The position numbers were made by a program, and so were the translations under genes. Positions 10,030-22,311 of a stretch of DNA of 64,000 nucleotides are shown here, piece by piece. Numbering within the stretch: position 1 is the stretch's first letter; each line of letters begins with the position of its first letter. The notes under the pieces are model-generated. The model saw only the letters and a program-made list of their open reading frames with translations. It was not told the origin of the DNA and did not search any database. The stretch covers positions 103,685,500 through 103,749,499 of the forward strand of contig OY744519.1 in NCBI GenBank assembly GCA_963556195.1, written 5' to 3'. The stretch comes from Sepiola atlantica. Taxonomy: Eukaryota > Mollusca > Cephalopoda > Sepiida > Sepiolidae.

Positions 10030-10400
10030 AAATTTAGGGAATATTTATTAATTGATGTCTAATATCTATTGTTAAAATTTCACAAAAATCGGAAGTATCT
10101 GAATTTTCACAAAAGGCTTCAACTTCTTTTTTTACCCCCTTTGCATGAAATTAAACTAAATATAGCCTACATTACTACCTTTTACGAATAGCAACTGTGT
10201 TAAAATATCATAATGATTGGTTAATTAGTTTATGAGTGAATCCAGTACATACAAATATATAAATTTATACACATTCCTAGCTTTATATATATATTTATAC
10301 ATATATAAAAAATATATATAAAGTTAGGTATGTATATAAGTTTATATATTTGTGTGTACTGGATTCACTCCTAAACTAATTAACCGATCAATGCAGGTAT
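10030..10400. mobile_element. Helitron-like family C, two pieces head to head
   Basis: 10030-10290 is a minus-strand family C piece (TAACAATAGA-type and ATTTCACAAAAATCGGAAGTATCTGAATTTT segments, then TTAGTTTATGAGTGAATCC). 10320-10400 is a plus-strand 5' piece (AAAGTTAGGTATG ... TACTGGATTCACTCCTAAAC). They meet through TA-rich DNA, making a short palindrome. Confidence 0.55.
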
Positions 10401-10837
10401 TCACCAAAATATGAAAATAAAGAAATTGTAAGAATAAATGAAAATTATGGTTTTGGATTGATTTTTCCTATGGTCATTGAAATGCAACTATATAGTATAT
10501 ATGCTTTGAAGCTTGTAATACAACTTTATTGAGCTTGCAATTTGAAACATTTTCGTATATTATAAAGAGTATATACTTAAATATATATTTTTTATAATAA
10601 CTCACAAATATATAATATATATATGTATATTTCGGCAGCAAGTCGTTTATTAGACATGTGTCGTTGAAGACCACAGAGTTCTCTTTCTTTTTTTTTTCCG
10701 GTATCAATTGATGGATCATGGCGCCTAATGTTGTGTCTTGGGCCATTTCTCTAGCTATTTCGGTCTCGTGACCGTCTTCAGGAGATTGTTATTGTTTGTA
10801 AAGAGCCGTATTAAAATTTTTTTTTTTACTTTAATCT

Positions 10838-10870
<33 letters not shown>

Positions 10871-11031
10871 GGAAGTTTCTCAACCATTAAAACTATATGA
10901 AAGAAAAAAAAAAAAAAATTATAGTCCCAAGTCTTTCAGTAGAAAATCACTCATGTAAGTCAATTTATTTTTTAACACTAACACTATTTTAAGGGATCAT
11001 CAGTTGTTTACCATGAAAAACTGTTTCGGGA

Positions 11032-11035
<4 letters not shown>
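10401..11035. other. AT-rich stretch with a (TA)n run, no gene
   Basis: Contains (TA)n at 10838-10864 and poly-A/T runs. TTTCGGTCTCGTGACCGTCTTCAGGAGA near 10758-10786 resembles the tail of a PLE or other retroelement UTR, but is too short to place. Short frames (for example 10474-10746 minus) look like chance. Confidence 0.3.
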
Positions 11036-11077
<42 letters not shown>

Positions 11078-11453
11078 ATTAAAGTAAAAAAATTTTTTTT
11101 TAAAATTAATCTTGCATTGATAAAGGCATCTATTTTTAATTTTAATAATTCTGAACCACCAATTCTTTTAAATGAATGACTTTTATTTTTAAACAACCAG
11201 CATGCCAATGCGACTTTGTTCAACAACCAGAATTTGAATTCATAACCGCTAAGAACATCACCGCGGATAACACCCATTACAAGGACATTGTATCAAAAAA
11301 CAAAACAAAAAAGTTTATTTATTTTTATATTTAAAAATAATGACACAATACTGGTCAACTCTGATGATGGAATATTATTCCGAAATTAATAAGATTAAAG
11401 TTTTAAAAAATGATAATTAATCTTGCATTGATAAAGGCTTCTATTTTCAATTG

Positions 11454-11509
<56 letters not shown>

Positions 11510-11560
11510 TCTATTTTTAATTTTCTTATCTTTTTGTTTTTGCTGGAGATGGGACATCCT
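11036..11560. repeat. (TA)n runs flanking a duplicated segment
   Basis: (TA)n at 11036-11074 and 11455-11507. TTAATCTTGCATTGATAAAGGC followed by TTCTATTTT(C/T)AATT occurs at about 11107-11145 and again at 11418-11453, so part of the segment is duplicated next to each TA run. The frames here are TA-encoded Tyr/Ile repeats and not genes. Confidence 0.5.
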
Positions 11561-11599
11561 ACCGGATACCAGACATTCACCTGCTATTTCAGAGACTTT

Positions 11600-11785
11600 A
11601 ACCGAGAGATCTTTTTAAGATTCTAACTGCCCCTTTAAACGCAATTGTTTGTATCTCTCTTGCACTTGGTTCACCGGGTATATTCGCCAGATAGTTTTTG
11701 AAATTCTTTTTCATGAGCCCGGTTGCTCCTATGATTACTGGACTGATAGAGATCTTCCTAAGATTCCAGTTTCTTTTGTTTTCAT
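11600..11785 (-). mobile_element. LINE remnant: reverse-transcriptase protein C-terminus
   Basis: On the minus strand the frame reads RNWNLRKISISPVIIGATGL, then MKKNFKNYLANIPGEPSARE and IQTIAFKGAVRILKRSLG, ending at a stop (11600-11602). The pattern SPVIIGA-G--KK--(K)-L--IPG-PS--E-Q-IA--G-VRIL resembles the conserved C-terminal tail of a common metazoan non-LTR retrotransposon protein. Only this tail is present. Recognition is from memory of the motif, and a protein search would settle the clade. Confidence 0.6.
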
Positions 11786-11822
11786 TTTACTTCAGTAAGT
11801 TGTCAGAAATCCAGGAGTCCCT

Positions 11823-11995
11823 TCCTAGGGTTAACACTTGATTTCTATATGAGATACATAGATATCCACGTGTTTAATCAAGGTTTTCCTCTACCTCTCA
11901 AACGTTGGGTTAGTAAAGAAGTGAAGGACATTGATTTTCCTCTCTCCAATTGACCAGCTAACTAGGTTATAGTATATCTTTCTTTTGGTCTCACC
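11823..11995 (+). repeat. Interspersed repeat I, copy 2
   Basis: See copy 1 at 4955; same order of shared segments and same strand. It lies just right of a minus-strand LINE C-terminal remnant. Confidence 0.55.
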
Positions 11996-12920
11996 GAGTG
12001 TGTGTGTGGTCAAGTGCATGAATCAATTGTCTATCATGGGCCCACCATAACTTTTCAGTCTGGTCTGGCAAATGTCCGAAAAGAATAATGGGTGTTTCAT
12101 GCAGTCCCAGAGAGCCCTTTATAAGAAAGATTATGAAAAATATATATAACATTAGGGGAATCTGTATAGGTAGGGAATTAGTCCTGCCAAATTTTGCATT
12201 CCTAGGTCTAGTAGCCGAAAAGTAGTTAACAGACACATGGACAGACATTTCCCTCATACTAGTATTGATTACGCACACAAAAGCTAACAATTACTTTATA
12301 ATGAACAAAAGTCTTTCTTTTTTTCTCTTTGTTTTTTAAAAAAGATCTTTCTTTAAATGCTAAGTCGTAAAAGCTGCATAGAAAATTATGGATTTTGTAT
12401 TTCCATTCTGAAAAAATCAGAAGAGATTTATAATCAGGTTGCTTAGTACAAACCAATTGATTGAACGGAAATTTAAAACTTATCAGGTTGGGCGATGTTC
12501 CCATTTGAAGATCCGTGGAGGTTTGATAAGTCTTGATTCTGTCACTGGTGTATAAAGGTTCCGGGATGGATGGATGGCTGTCAAGGCGGGGGGGGGGGGG
12601 GTATTAGTTGATAACAGTGGGGTAAGTATTCTGCTAATATGATCATTGTTCTAGGTGAATGAACAGGAGGGTACTTTTTTAGGAATTTCCTGTTCTGAAG
12701 AGTACCTCGGCCTGACTTATCCACGCGGCGCATACAACATACTGATCAAACTGATGAAATGAATCGAACAAAATGATGCAGGTTTTCAAAGCATCAGTAA
12801 ATTCTGATTGATTTTATAAATGATGAATATTTGATATTCCTATTTGATCATTTTAACTGACCACATGTTTGCCAATATGAAAAAAACTAAAGAATGATAA
12901 TTGCAACCTCTCATGTATTT
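11996..12920. other. Non-coding stretch, no gene recognised
   Basis: Contains a G-run (about 12588-12602) and short frames without domains (11991-12290 and 12259-12504, minus). The sequence at 12660-12740 is slightly richer in G and C but has no recognisable exon. Confidence 0.3.
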
Positions 12921-12921
12921 A

Positions 12922-13580
12922 CTAGCAGTATTCACTCGGCGTTGCTAGCCAGAAGGTTTTTTTTTAAGAAAAAATATAATTTCAAATATAGTCACATTTA
13001 CAATTTTTGCCTTGAAAGAAAAATTGGAAATAACATTATAATGTGAGGTCAAGTAATTAAAAAAAAACTGTTAGCACTGTGGTGTTCTTAAAAAAATAAC
13101 ATCTGTAATATTAGGTCAAGTAATTAAAAAAAACTGACTAAAAAAACTATTTCTTACAGAAAACTGTAAAACGGCAAATGGCTTTAACAAATTGAAACAA
13201 ATTCAAATTATTTTTTAATGAAGCAAATTATTTTTAATTCTTAAAAATACCAAAAACATAATTATTTAAATGCTTAAACCTTTTTTAAATACATTCTTCA
13301 GAGATGTTCTTTGTCTAATTTTATTTTTTGTTTCATGAAACAAAGAATTTTTTTGTTTAAAAATGAATTTCGTTTTTTTTACGTTTTAATATATTTCAGT
13401 TATTTTATGGACCTAACCGATAATTGCCCTAGTAACTCTAGATGGAATCGAAGAAAAGTTTCAATGATGTCTTTAGATTCTGTGAAAAATGTAACCCTTA
13501 TTAAAACTTATTTGAATATTCTAACTGCTAGCATATCGATTTCTCTGACACACAAACCAGCATTGATATATAGAGAAGAT
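12922..13580 (-). mobile_element. Helitron-like family E, copy 1
   Basis: Matches 62747-63354 on the same strand over about 600 bases: AATTTCAAATATAGTCACA, GTTAGCACTGTGGTGTT, CAGTTATTTTATGGACCTAAC, TCAATGATGTCTTTAGATTCTG. The plus-strand left end is CTAGCAGTATTCACTCGGCGTTGC (the 3' terminus when read on the minus strand). The right end, read on the minus strand, is ATCTTCTCTATATATC then GGTTTGTGTGTC. The 90-codon frame at 13311-13583 is not conserved as protein in the other copy. Confidence 0.65.
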
Positions 13581-13778
13581 TAGAAGTAAACAACATTGTC
13601 TCGGTGGAAAATGTTATAAACTCAAATATCATAGAGATCTAGTATGGCTGAAGAGAACCGGTGAGGGATTTGTTTTTAATCTATGGTACCATATTAATTT
13701 GATCTGATCTTCTGTAATTAAATAGTATGCTCTTATGAAATAATTGTGCACTTTTTTGGATTTTTTTCTACCAAACGA

Positions 13779-13838
<60 letters not shown>

Positions 13839-15701
13839 TGTGTGTATGTATGTATGTGTGTGTTATTATCACATGTCATTTGTTGTATATGTACTGGTTA
13901 CAATCCTCCTTTTTGGGAAAAAAAAATGTTTCGATTTTTTTCCCTTATAATATCTGCTGCATTTTATATTGATTAACTTTGTTTGTCTTTGCTTTACAGA
14001 AACCTTAATGTTTTTCCCATTAAAAAAAAAATATTTTTAATGATGTGTGTGGATGTCTAGCTACATTTTTCTCAGATTTGTTTATTTCGTTTGTTTTTTT
14101 TGTGTTTTTTCTTCAAACTTTTTACTCCACTTAGTTATAAGAAAGCTCACTAATAATAAATACTATTAAAATCAGGGTTGTAGAGTCGGACTTTATACTT
14201 TCAAACTCTGACTTCGAGGATTCTAAAAATTCTGACTCTGATTCTGACTCTTTATTTTAAAAGTCTTCAAATATTCAGACTGTTTATTGATCTTCAGAAA
14301 GATAGCATTTTTTTTTTTTGTCATTCGACAGAAAATATAATGTTTGTTTTAACGTTTGTTTTCTCAAATTTTCTTTGTCTTTCCAGCACCTATATTTTCC
14401 TTTCTCTTGCAATTTACAGGTTCATTAGCAATAGAATTACAATCTACTAGCGATTATTTACACATTTCAAGCATGTTCTTAGTTTTACATGTTAAAACTA
14501 ATCAGATTTTAACTTGAAATTGTTCCAAATTTACTAATATTTAACAAAAACAACAGGAAACAATATTTATCGCCTATACACACTTTTTTATCGCATTATG
14601 TTCATGACATTATACTACTTTTTAACCAAATTAACACTAATTTGTATACGGCATGCTAAACAGATTCGTTTTCTTTAATTAATTGTTTTTACTAGCTCTA
14701 CCGACCTGGCATTGCCTAAGAGTCTTTTTATTTCCATTTTAGTATCGCCCTTGCACAACCACTTCTTTTTTGTCTTGATTGATTAATTAATCGATTTTAA
14801 TTTCACAAATCATGCTTATTCATATTTATACACACACACACACACACACACAATAATTGATCAGATAATTTTATAAATAAACATTCAAGAAAAAGAAACC
14901 CATTGAGTTTTGTCTGTATATTTACATAGCATATACAACCCAACACACGATAATTAAATCGACCATAAGGAAACCACAAAAATATGTTGTAGTTAAAATA
15001 ATTTCCAGGTTTCTTATGTTTTTGTTAAGGTTTGATAATAAACAAACATTTTTGCCAATTCCTATCAGCTTGTTTGTGAAAAGTTTTTTGATTTATAATT
15101 CTTAGGAACATTCTCAAAAAGTCTATGTACATTCGAGTTGGTTTATTTTACACTTTTCTTTCTTTTCAACCAAATCAACATCGGACAAGTCAAGATAGCT
15201 GGAGCCTGATGACATAAAAGCTGACACCGAATATTAAATTTCTAGCTTTTACCATTATTTGAAGAGACGTAAAACAACTTAGAATGCATTAAACACACAC
15301 ACACTGATTCTTTCACTACCTGTTATCAAAATTGTGATATTTTGATAGTTAACTCAAAAAGTGGTCTATTTTATTAAATAAAATGTTTACATTCAATAGG
15401 CATTTTCTTTGTAAGAAAATTTTGATAATATAATTATTTCATTGAAAGACTATATATATATGTATATATATATATATAATTTTTTGTGTTTTTTTTAGAA
15501 TATGTTTAAGGAAAAATACATATATTTTAAACTAGCTTTATTAGGATTAAACGTGGCACCAATTGATGAAAGTAAACATCAACTTACTTCGTAATGAACC
15601 TGCATATGGAAACCTTTTAATAATATGTGTTTTGTTTTGTTTTTTCATTTTCTGGCGTTTTTGGCCTTTCCTGCTGATGAATCTTGCTCATTGAAAATCC
15701 A

Positions 15702-15770
<69 letters not shown>

Positions 15771-15864
15771 GTTTGTCTGAGTGATGATGAAACAGACTGT
15801 AAAACAATGAATCTCTTAAATAATGAATAAAGACATGATCACTTGAATTTAATTTTCTATTGTT

Positions 15865-15960
<96 letters not shown>

Positions 15961-16360
15961 TTATACTTTGGTTCGAGTATCATTTCAAGTAATGCCCCAA
16001 TGATACCCAAGAATTAGAAAATTTAAATTCTTTATTTGATTTCTCCAGATGACAGTAGAAATTATGAATAAAATATTTTATGTATTATTTGGATTATTTA
16101 GACTACTGTTCTTATTTTGAATGTTATTCTCACAACATTTCACCCAATGTAATCCAAATAATACAAATTCTCAATTGCCATCTCAAAAATTCCAAAACAA
16201 AATATTTGATATAAACCTTCAATATAGCAAACAATCAGGACTTGTCCAAACATGCGGTTCCAAAATCGATCTCCCCTAATATACATTGAAAGAAAAAGAA
16301 CTATACATATGAGGAAATAAACATATATATATATATTATTTTCTTATCTAATTCTTTTTT
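13581..16360. other. Gene-empty region with microsatellites
   Basis: Holds (TA)n at about 13786-13834, 15703-15767 and 15868-15956, a (CA)n run at 14828-14852, and a CTAGC-headed end at 14692 (CTAGCTCTACCGACCTGGCATTGCC). Repeat J copy 2 is listed separately. No exon with SHC PTB similarity was recognised, though short exons could be missed. Confidence 0.4.
16088..16215. repeat. Interspersed repeat J, copy 2
   Basis: TGGATTATTTAGACTACTGTTCTTATTTTGAATGTTATTCTCACAAC ... CTCAAAAATTCCAAAACAAAAT matches 30395-30645 and 4723-4835. It ends about 150 bases before the first SHC exon seen. Confidence 0.6.
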
Positions 16361-16363
16361 TAG

Positions 16364-16411
16364 AGTACCAGCTCGAATGGAAAAGACACCTCCAAGAGAT
16401 CAACTTGGAAC
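16364..16411 (+). CDS. SHC adaptor, exon 1 seen: end of PTB region (partial gene)
   Basis: This is a 48-base exon between a pyrimidine-rich acceptor (TTTTTTTAG) and a GTAAGT donor. Read in the only frame that joins the next exon, it gives VPARMEKTPPRDQLG plus two bases of a split codon (AC|G, Thr). The first base completes a codon begun in an unseen upstream exon. In vertebrate SHC proteins a similar TP-DRM segment closes the PTB (phosphotyrosine-binding) domain just before the YYN motif, so placement agrees with the family. The exon is short and its upstream partner was not found, so it is the least certain of the set. The PTB core must lie upstream, either before this window or in small exons not recognised. 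Confidence 0.65.
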
Positions 16412-16724
16412 GTAAGTTAGAGATGGAGAGCTTCCCTTCCCCATAATTAGTCAGGGTTACACATTTTAATATTATCATTACTTAATTTTTCTAAACTGTT
16501 GTTAACATACATTTGTTTATAGTATAAATATTTAATTGATAATTACTGAATTCTTCAATGTTGTCGATTTATCTACCTTTTCCCCCATATGAGTTTCTTT
16601 CAGTGTCTTCAATCAAATGTTAACTTCATATATTGTGCTAGGAGAGGGGGGCTAAAAAATAAATATTAAAATAAATTAAACCACAATCAGGAATGTACAT
16701 TTCTGTGACTAAATTAATTTTTAA

Positions 16725-17040
16725 AAAAAGTCCTGGCTGTACTCTTGTATGGCTGCGAGACATGGTCGATTACAAAACGTCAAAACAACATGATTCTGAC
16801 TGTAAGGTTTCTATAAGAAATTGCGTTACAAAATGATATCTCAACTTGTACGGCCACGACGCCCACTGTAAAACATCCGAAACGCTCCAAAGTGTGTCCC
16901 ACATGGATGTCGATGGTCCAAGGCTGCAGGGTAAGCCACCTAAGACATGGAGAGGATCAGTTGATGATGACCTGCTCCTAGCGGGTGGCACAAGCGAAAT
17001 GGCAATAGACAGGGGAAGTTGGAAGTCATTCACAAAATAT
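16725..17040 (+). mobile_element. LINE remnant (LLYGCE-type C-terminus), copy 1
   Basis: Translation gives LYGCETWSITKRQ, NLYGHDAHCKTSETLQSV and KPPKTWRGSVDDDLLLAGG in broken frames. A second copy at 30925-31330 shares LLYGCE, NLYGH, SETLQSVSH and TWR(W/G)S(I/V)DDDL. LLYG(S/C)E-W is a hallmark of the C-terminal region of RTE-like and related LINEs. Lies in the first SHC intron seen, in sense. Confidence 0.65.
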
Positions 17041-17279
17041 AAAACATACAGATGGAAAATAAAAAAGAAGAACAAGAAAAAAATTGTTTTAAAAATATAA
17101 AATATCTCTCAATTGAAAAAAAAAAATCACACTATTTTCCTCCAAATTCATTCTTTCACAAAATGTTTTTGAAATTTCAGAACTTGTTGATATTGGGTAA
17201 AAAAAAAAAATTAATTAAAAATAGGTAAATACATACATAACCTCTAACATACTCAGTAGATGCAATTATTTTGTTGGAC

Positions 17280-17640
17280 TTTAATTCCTACAGGCTAATG
17301 TGAGTCTTAAAGATGGGCTTAGATCTAATGACTTCAGAGGAAGATTTAATCTGGACAGTATAGGGAGATTTGTACAGAAAAGCAAACTTTGTTGGTTTGG
17401 TCACATTGAAAGAATGGATGAAAGTTCCTGGGTTAGTAAATGTAGAACAGTTGAGGTAGAATAGTCACTTAGCAGGGAAAAACCAAGGAAAACATGGGAG
17501 GAAATGATAAAGATGAATTTTAGAGAAAGAGGGATAAATAAGGACCTGATCAAAGAGGTTAGTTTGCAAAGTCAATTTCTAAAAACCGTCCAAAACATGC
17601 CAGCATGTAAAACAGATGTTAAACTGAATATGATGATGAT
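17280..17640 (+). mobile_element. LINE remnant (CWFGHIERMD-type C-terminus), copy 1
   Basis: The plus strand encodes SLKDGLRSNDFRGRFNLDS, then LCWFGHIERMDESSWVSKC, RTVEV and TWEEMIKMNFRERGINKDL with stops. A second copy at 26590-26950 on the minus strand is nearly the same at protein level. R-(C/R)WFGH-ERMD...WVSKC-R--EV...W-E is a recurrent LINE C-terminal pattern. The 3' tail continues into a (GAT)n run at 17628. Confidence 0.75.
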
Positions 17641-18385
17641 GAAGCTGTCTCAGAAGTCTAAAATGTAAATGATGTAAATATGCTGGGTACTTGTTTCTGT
17701 ATCTTGGTGGCTTCATTTGGATTCCCACGTGTTGATAGTGTTGCTGGTCACCATATTTAAAATAGGTGCTTATGTATGCTTTAGAATATTCCAGATATTA
17801 ATTTATTAGTGCAATTCATCAAACAAATACTATGCTAGGATCTTTACTTATCATCTTCTTATTCAGGTGACTATGAGGATGAATGTTTCACATGCCCACC
17901 TATATGCTGGTTCTGTGTTTCTTACCAACTGCTTTAACTTAACTATTTCAAAATTCCTCTTTCTAACTTAACATGAAAACTAGTCGGCCAATCACAGCTC
18001 AGTATTTCTCAGCCTCCTTTACACTAACAAATTTACAACTCTTCTCTCACTGGTTTTGACCATCAACTAGCAGAGAATGATTTTGATGCACACTTTCTTT
18101 TTCATAGCCGAAAATCAATTTTTGTTTTATGACTAAGGAGGTACTGAAAGAAGGTTGAAACTCGACCAGGGCACCGGTTACTGATTTCAATGGAACCCTT
18201 AAATCTCAATTTCACTGGATAAATATGAAATTAATAATTGACTGATTTCCACAGTCAATAAAATAATGTGGCTCACAATCACTAGACGTTTTCTCCGACT
18301 TCTCTCTTTTCTGCTTCTAACAAGTCAGCAAATTTCAGACATTAAATAATCTCAGTTAATTCTTTTTAACCAATGAGAATACAGC
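17641..18385. other. Intron sequence, nothing recognised
   Basis: Less AT-rich than average, with no frame or repeat partner recognised apart from the LINE tail at the start (CAGAAGTCTAAAATGTAAATG, shared with about 26588). Confidence 0.35.
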
Positions 18386-19163
18386 AAGGCGATCCATAAT
18401 ACAGGCCTGGCAAACATGCGAATTGGGTCCACGACTGGGAGCAGACATGTGAAGATCAAAATTACTACTAAATAATAATTACTGATAAAAGTTTTAATAA
18501 GAAATTTCTTACTAATGTCCAGTAATTAGCAACTATACATATTATTAGGAAGCAGCTTACAATAATTAATTTATTTCCATCAAATCAAATGTAAAAAGCA
18601 CACAAATATAAAAGAACTAAATTCACAAAAAAAAAATCACTTTATTCACCATAAATTAGACACATTTTTTATATTTCAAAAATCATGAATAAATTTTTTA
18701 TATTGACTACTTGATTACAGAAAATATAATGGCATAATACAATCAGAAAGCAAATTAAACATTTTACAAAATCAAATACTTTATGAACAAAATAATGTTC
18801 AGAGAAACAATTTTGATAAGTTTTACAAAATTTGTTATGTTTACTTTACAATTCGTTTTAATATAAACAATATGACTCATTATTTTTGAAATATCAAAAA
18901 TTCATGGTGAATAAAGTGATTTTTTGTGAATTTAGTTCTTTTATATTTTTGTACTTTTTACATTTGATTTGATGGAAATAAATCAATTATTGTAAGCTGC
19001 TTCCTAATATGTATAGTTGCTAATTACTAGACATTACTAAGAAATTTCTTACTAAAACTTTTCTCTGTAATTATTATTTAGAAGTAATTTTGGTCTTCAC
19101 ATGTCCGCCCCCAGTCGTGGACCCCAGTTGCATGTTTGCAGGGCCTGTATTATAGATCACCTT
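18386..19163. mobile_element. Long-inverted-repeat element (foldback)
   Basis: Arms of about 280-300 bases: the left begins AAGGCGATCCATAATACAGGCC and the right ends GGCCTGTATTATAGATCACCTT. Matching inner segments include CTTACAATAATTAATTTATTTCCATCAAATC and its inverse, and TCACTTTATTCACCAT and its inverse. The spacer is about 200 bases with no ORF. Probably a non-autonomous DNA transposon. Confidence 0.8.
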
Positions 19164-20015
19164 GGAGTACAGATAATTCATAGGTTCACCTTTTCGTTAT
19201 TGAGGTGAATTTGTTTATTGCAGGGCAATAACCAGTCGTTTTGTTTCTCCTAAGTCGTGAGTTCGATCCTTACTAGTAACCTATAATTTTGACATTTCCT
19301 TAATTTTTAAACTACACACCAGGCAAATACAAATCCTTTTTTCTGGTGGGAATAAGACAAGTTCTTCCACTGCTCGATCCAGGTTCAGGCTCATCACGTC
19401 CACCACAGCTACGCATCGCATCAAAATCATCCTGCTAAAATGACTGAAAAGGTCGACCATTTGCAACTATGATTACTAACTTCTTTGACTTCCTGTATAA
19501 TAACAATTCATTTCGAGATCTTGAAGGTTAGATAATACAGGATGACCCTCCAAAAATGCCACTCATGGAATCGTTAATGAAATTCACAATCCTTTCTGCA
19601 ATCCAACCATATATGGTACAAATAAACTTCAGTTTATGTCTGACTTGTCCATCAAGTTTCCTTTAAAATGTCGAACAGTCTTTGTTTTATCACCATTCAG
19701 TGATAAGCATGCATGCATTTGATGTGCAAAATAATATTGTGGGTTCTTTGTTCGTGCCGAATGTCCATAGAAAGGAAATATGTCACAAACTCCTACAAGG
19801 AGTAGTTGAGATAAACCCCCATGAGCAGATATGCTTCATAAACTGAAACTTCTTTAAGTAAAGTAGTTAGATAAGTAGGTTTCACTTTGAACACGGGTGG
19901 TACAATAATATCGTGAGGTCTGTGTTCATGTCGGACGTCCATAGAATGGAAATATTTTTAAGCACAACAGCAGTATACAACATAAAAAAATATGTAATAT
20001 ATAGTTATAAAAAGC
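19164..20015. other. Intron sequence with a shared segment
   Basis: AAAATGCCACTCATGGAATCGTTAATGAAATTCACAATC at about 19554-19592 recurs at about 28276-28316. Internal near-repeats (AATATTGTGGGTTCTTTGTTCGTGCCG...GTCCATAGAA at 19732 and AATATCGTGAGGTCTGTGTTCATGTCGGACGTCCATAGAA at 19906) show a local duplication about 174 bases apart. No gene. Confidence 0.4.
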
Positions 20016-20016
20016 C

Positions 20017-20395
20017 CTTAATGAAAATCCTAGTTTGTCGAGGACTGCAAACGATCAACTTTTAAAGTTGATATTAAAGTTATAAAAAGAAAAGATTTTT
20101 TTTAACCAAATTTTTTATAACTTTTCTTCAATTTGTAGAAAACTATTAAAGTTATAAGAGTTATAAAAAGCAATCAGTGAACCCCCTAGTTTGTGGAGGG
20201 CTGCAGGCGATCACCTTTAAAAATTGATAAAGTTATAAAAAGAAAAGATTTTTTAAACCAAATTTTTTATAATTTTTCTCCAATTTGTAGAAAACTATTA
20301 ATGTTATTAAAAGTAAAAAAAAAAGATTTTTTTAAAACCAAGCAAATGTTTAAATAACTTTTCTTCAATTTGTAGAAAACCATGAAAATCTGTTG
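20017..20395. repeat. Tandem repeat, about 145-base unit, 2.6 copies
   Basis: Unit landmarks CCTAGTTTGT(C/G)GAGG(A/G)CTGCA, AAAGTTATAAAAAGAAAAGATTTTTT and TTCAATTTGTAGAAAAC repeat at about 20030, 20189 and (partial) 20300. Copies have diverged. Confidence 0.65.
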
Positions 20396-20706
20396 TGATG
20401 TTAGTATTAGAGTATGATATGGAAATGTTTTAAAAAAGTAATCGTTATCTATTTTTATTTGCATGTAAATTCTAAAACAACAGCATTTATCAATATTACA
20501 ATTATTTCTATTTAAAAATGTTGGGTTTAACTTTAGTCTTTTTCCCCAAAACTCCAACCAAAATGATCCATCTCAACAAAACATCCTTTTTATGGTCGTT
20601 AATTGTTTGTGTGTCTTGTGTATGTGCCTGCTCTGTCTAAAAATTGTTTTCTCATTTTTGTTTGATTTTTCGTTGTTATGTTTTAGTGGCTTGTCAACCC
20701 TTGACT

Positions 20707-21256
20707 TATTTATATAATAGCTAAGACATTTCATGTTCGTACGTATGTTATCACCTTTCACGCACATTAAAAAAAAATGAGATCGTCCGATCAACAAAGA
20801 AGTTGATTAGTGATTAATCTAATGTCTCTAAGATATATAAAAAAAAAAATCCGACTTTACACATTTTAAAATGAATTGTTTCCAAATCAAATTATGTCGT
20901 CTGTCAACTAAAACAGTACAATTTTAAATAAATACATTTCAAAAAGTGACATTCGTTTTATTGGTTTGAAGGATATTTAGCTGACAATTATTTTTACGGT
21001 GATAAGACAGAGAATATTTATTGTTTTAAAAAGAATTAAATTGCTACAATTTTAAATAAATAAATAAGAGACATATTTGTTTTATTTATTTGAAGAATAT
21101 TTAAGTGACAATAAAAATTATTTTTAGGGAAAAAGAAAGAGTCATTTCTTTGTAATAGTATTGACCCTGGCTGACATTTATTATTTCAAAAGGAATATTA
21201 TTATTAACAGTAAATTATACAGATTGATGTAGAAAGCACCGTGGAATTTCCGCTAG
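20707..21256 (+). mobile_element. Helitron-like family A, copy 2
   Basis: Starts near TATATAATAGCTAAGACATTTCATGTTCGTACG and ends GTGGAATTTCCGCTAG before T. Carries TGACATTCGTTTTATTGG, TTTGAAGGATATTTAGCTGAC and AGATTGATGTAGAAAGCACCGTGGAATT. The Lys/Asn-rich minus-strand frames across it are not genes. Confidence 0.75.
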
Positions 21257-21772
21257 TTATAATAATTACTAAAGTAATTTTTATTTTCTGCGTAGAACAG
21301 AAAGTGTCGAATGGCATGAAGTTAACAAAAAAAATCAAAAAAAAAAAAAACAGTTTCACTAATCCGAACCCTTTCTTGGAATAATAATTATTTTCGAAAT
21401 TGTAGAACATTGTCAAATCTAACGTGATGTTAATATTAGAATGAAATGGAAATATGTTGGACAGTGGGTGGGGTGGGGAGTCTGCTTTGTTTAAACATTG
21501 CAGGTAAAGCTTTGCACATAGTTGTTTTAATATGGAGAGCCAAGAATTTTTAATGGTTAGAGGTCATTAACAAAGACCCTGTCCTTTAAGCATCCCTTCA
21601 CCCCACGTCACTCACTTCAGAGGTATGATAATAGACAAGGCCGATAAATATAAAAAAGAAATATAAAATTTATATTTTTCATCTTTGGTATTTACTAACA
21701 GACCTTTTGATAATCAAAATCGTTTACAAAAATAAAAATCCTCCTCCTCAACACTTCTCTCTCTAGGATCTC

Positions 21773-21809
<37 letters not shown>

Positions 21810-22232
21810 TTTTCTCTCTCTCTCTCTCTCATCTTTTCTCTTTCTCTCTCTCTACAACGTTATATGGACAAAAGAAATCCACACAATAAGAAAAAAGAAC
21901 AAAACAAAAACAGTTGAAACCAGCTTCTAAACGAATGCAACATCTCTTGGCATGTTTCTAAATTAACAGACATCTCCATTGATTTTCATCATTTCATATT
22001 TGTTTGACAAACGCACCAGGGGTCACTGAAATTTCCAATTCACCTAATCAGAAAAGAAAAAAAAAAGACTATATATCTAACAATATATTAAATATACTTC
22101 TAAAAATGTCTAAAAATACCGGACATATTTAATAAACAAAACGGTGAGTTGCAGCGATCTGTAATTAATTTATTTTCATTACATTATTTATTTCCTACAA
22201 TAACATCTAACAGAAGTATTCGTGGACATGCA

Positions 22233-22237
<5 letters not shown>
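21257..22237. other. Intron sequence, CT-rich microsatellite, no gene
   Basis: (CT)n runs at about 21774-21806 and 21814-21830. Otherwise AT-rich with nothing recognised. Confidence 0.4.

Positions 22238-22310
<73 letters not shown>

Positions 22311-22311
<1 letters not shown>

Noticed and set aside
12660..12740. Possible exon after a TTGTTCTAG acceptor
   Set aside because: Reading frames close quickly and the peptide does not resemble SHC or any known family.
13311..13583. 90-codon frame
   Set aside because: Lies in family E copy 1; the second copy at 62747 breaks the frame.
1..16363. Upstream SHC exons encoding the PTB domain
   Set aside because: Looked for PTB-like peptide segments and found none; short exons could be missed, so none is claimed.
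20017..20395. CRISPR-like array
   Set aside because: Units are about 145 bases, diverged and contiguous without spacers; an ordinary eukaryotic tandem repeat.
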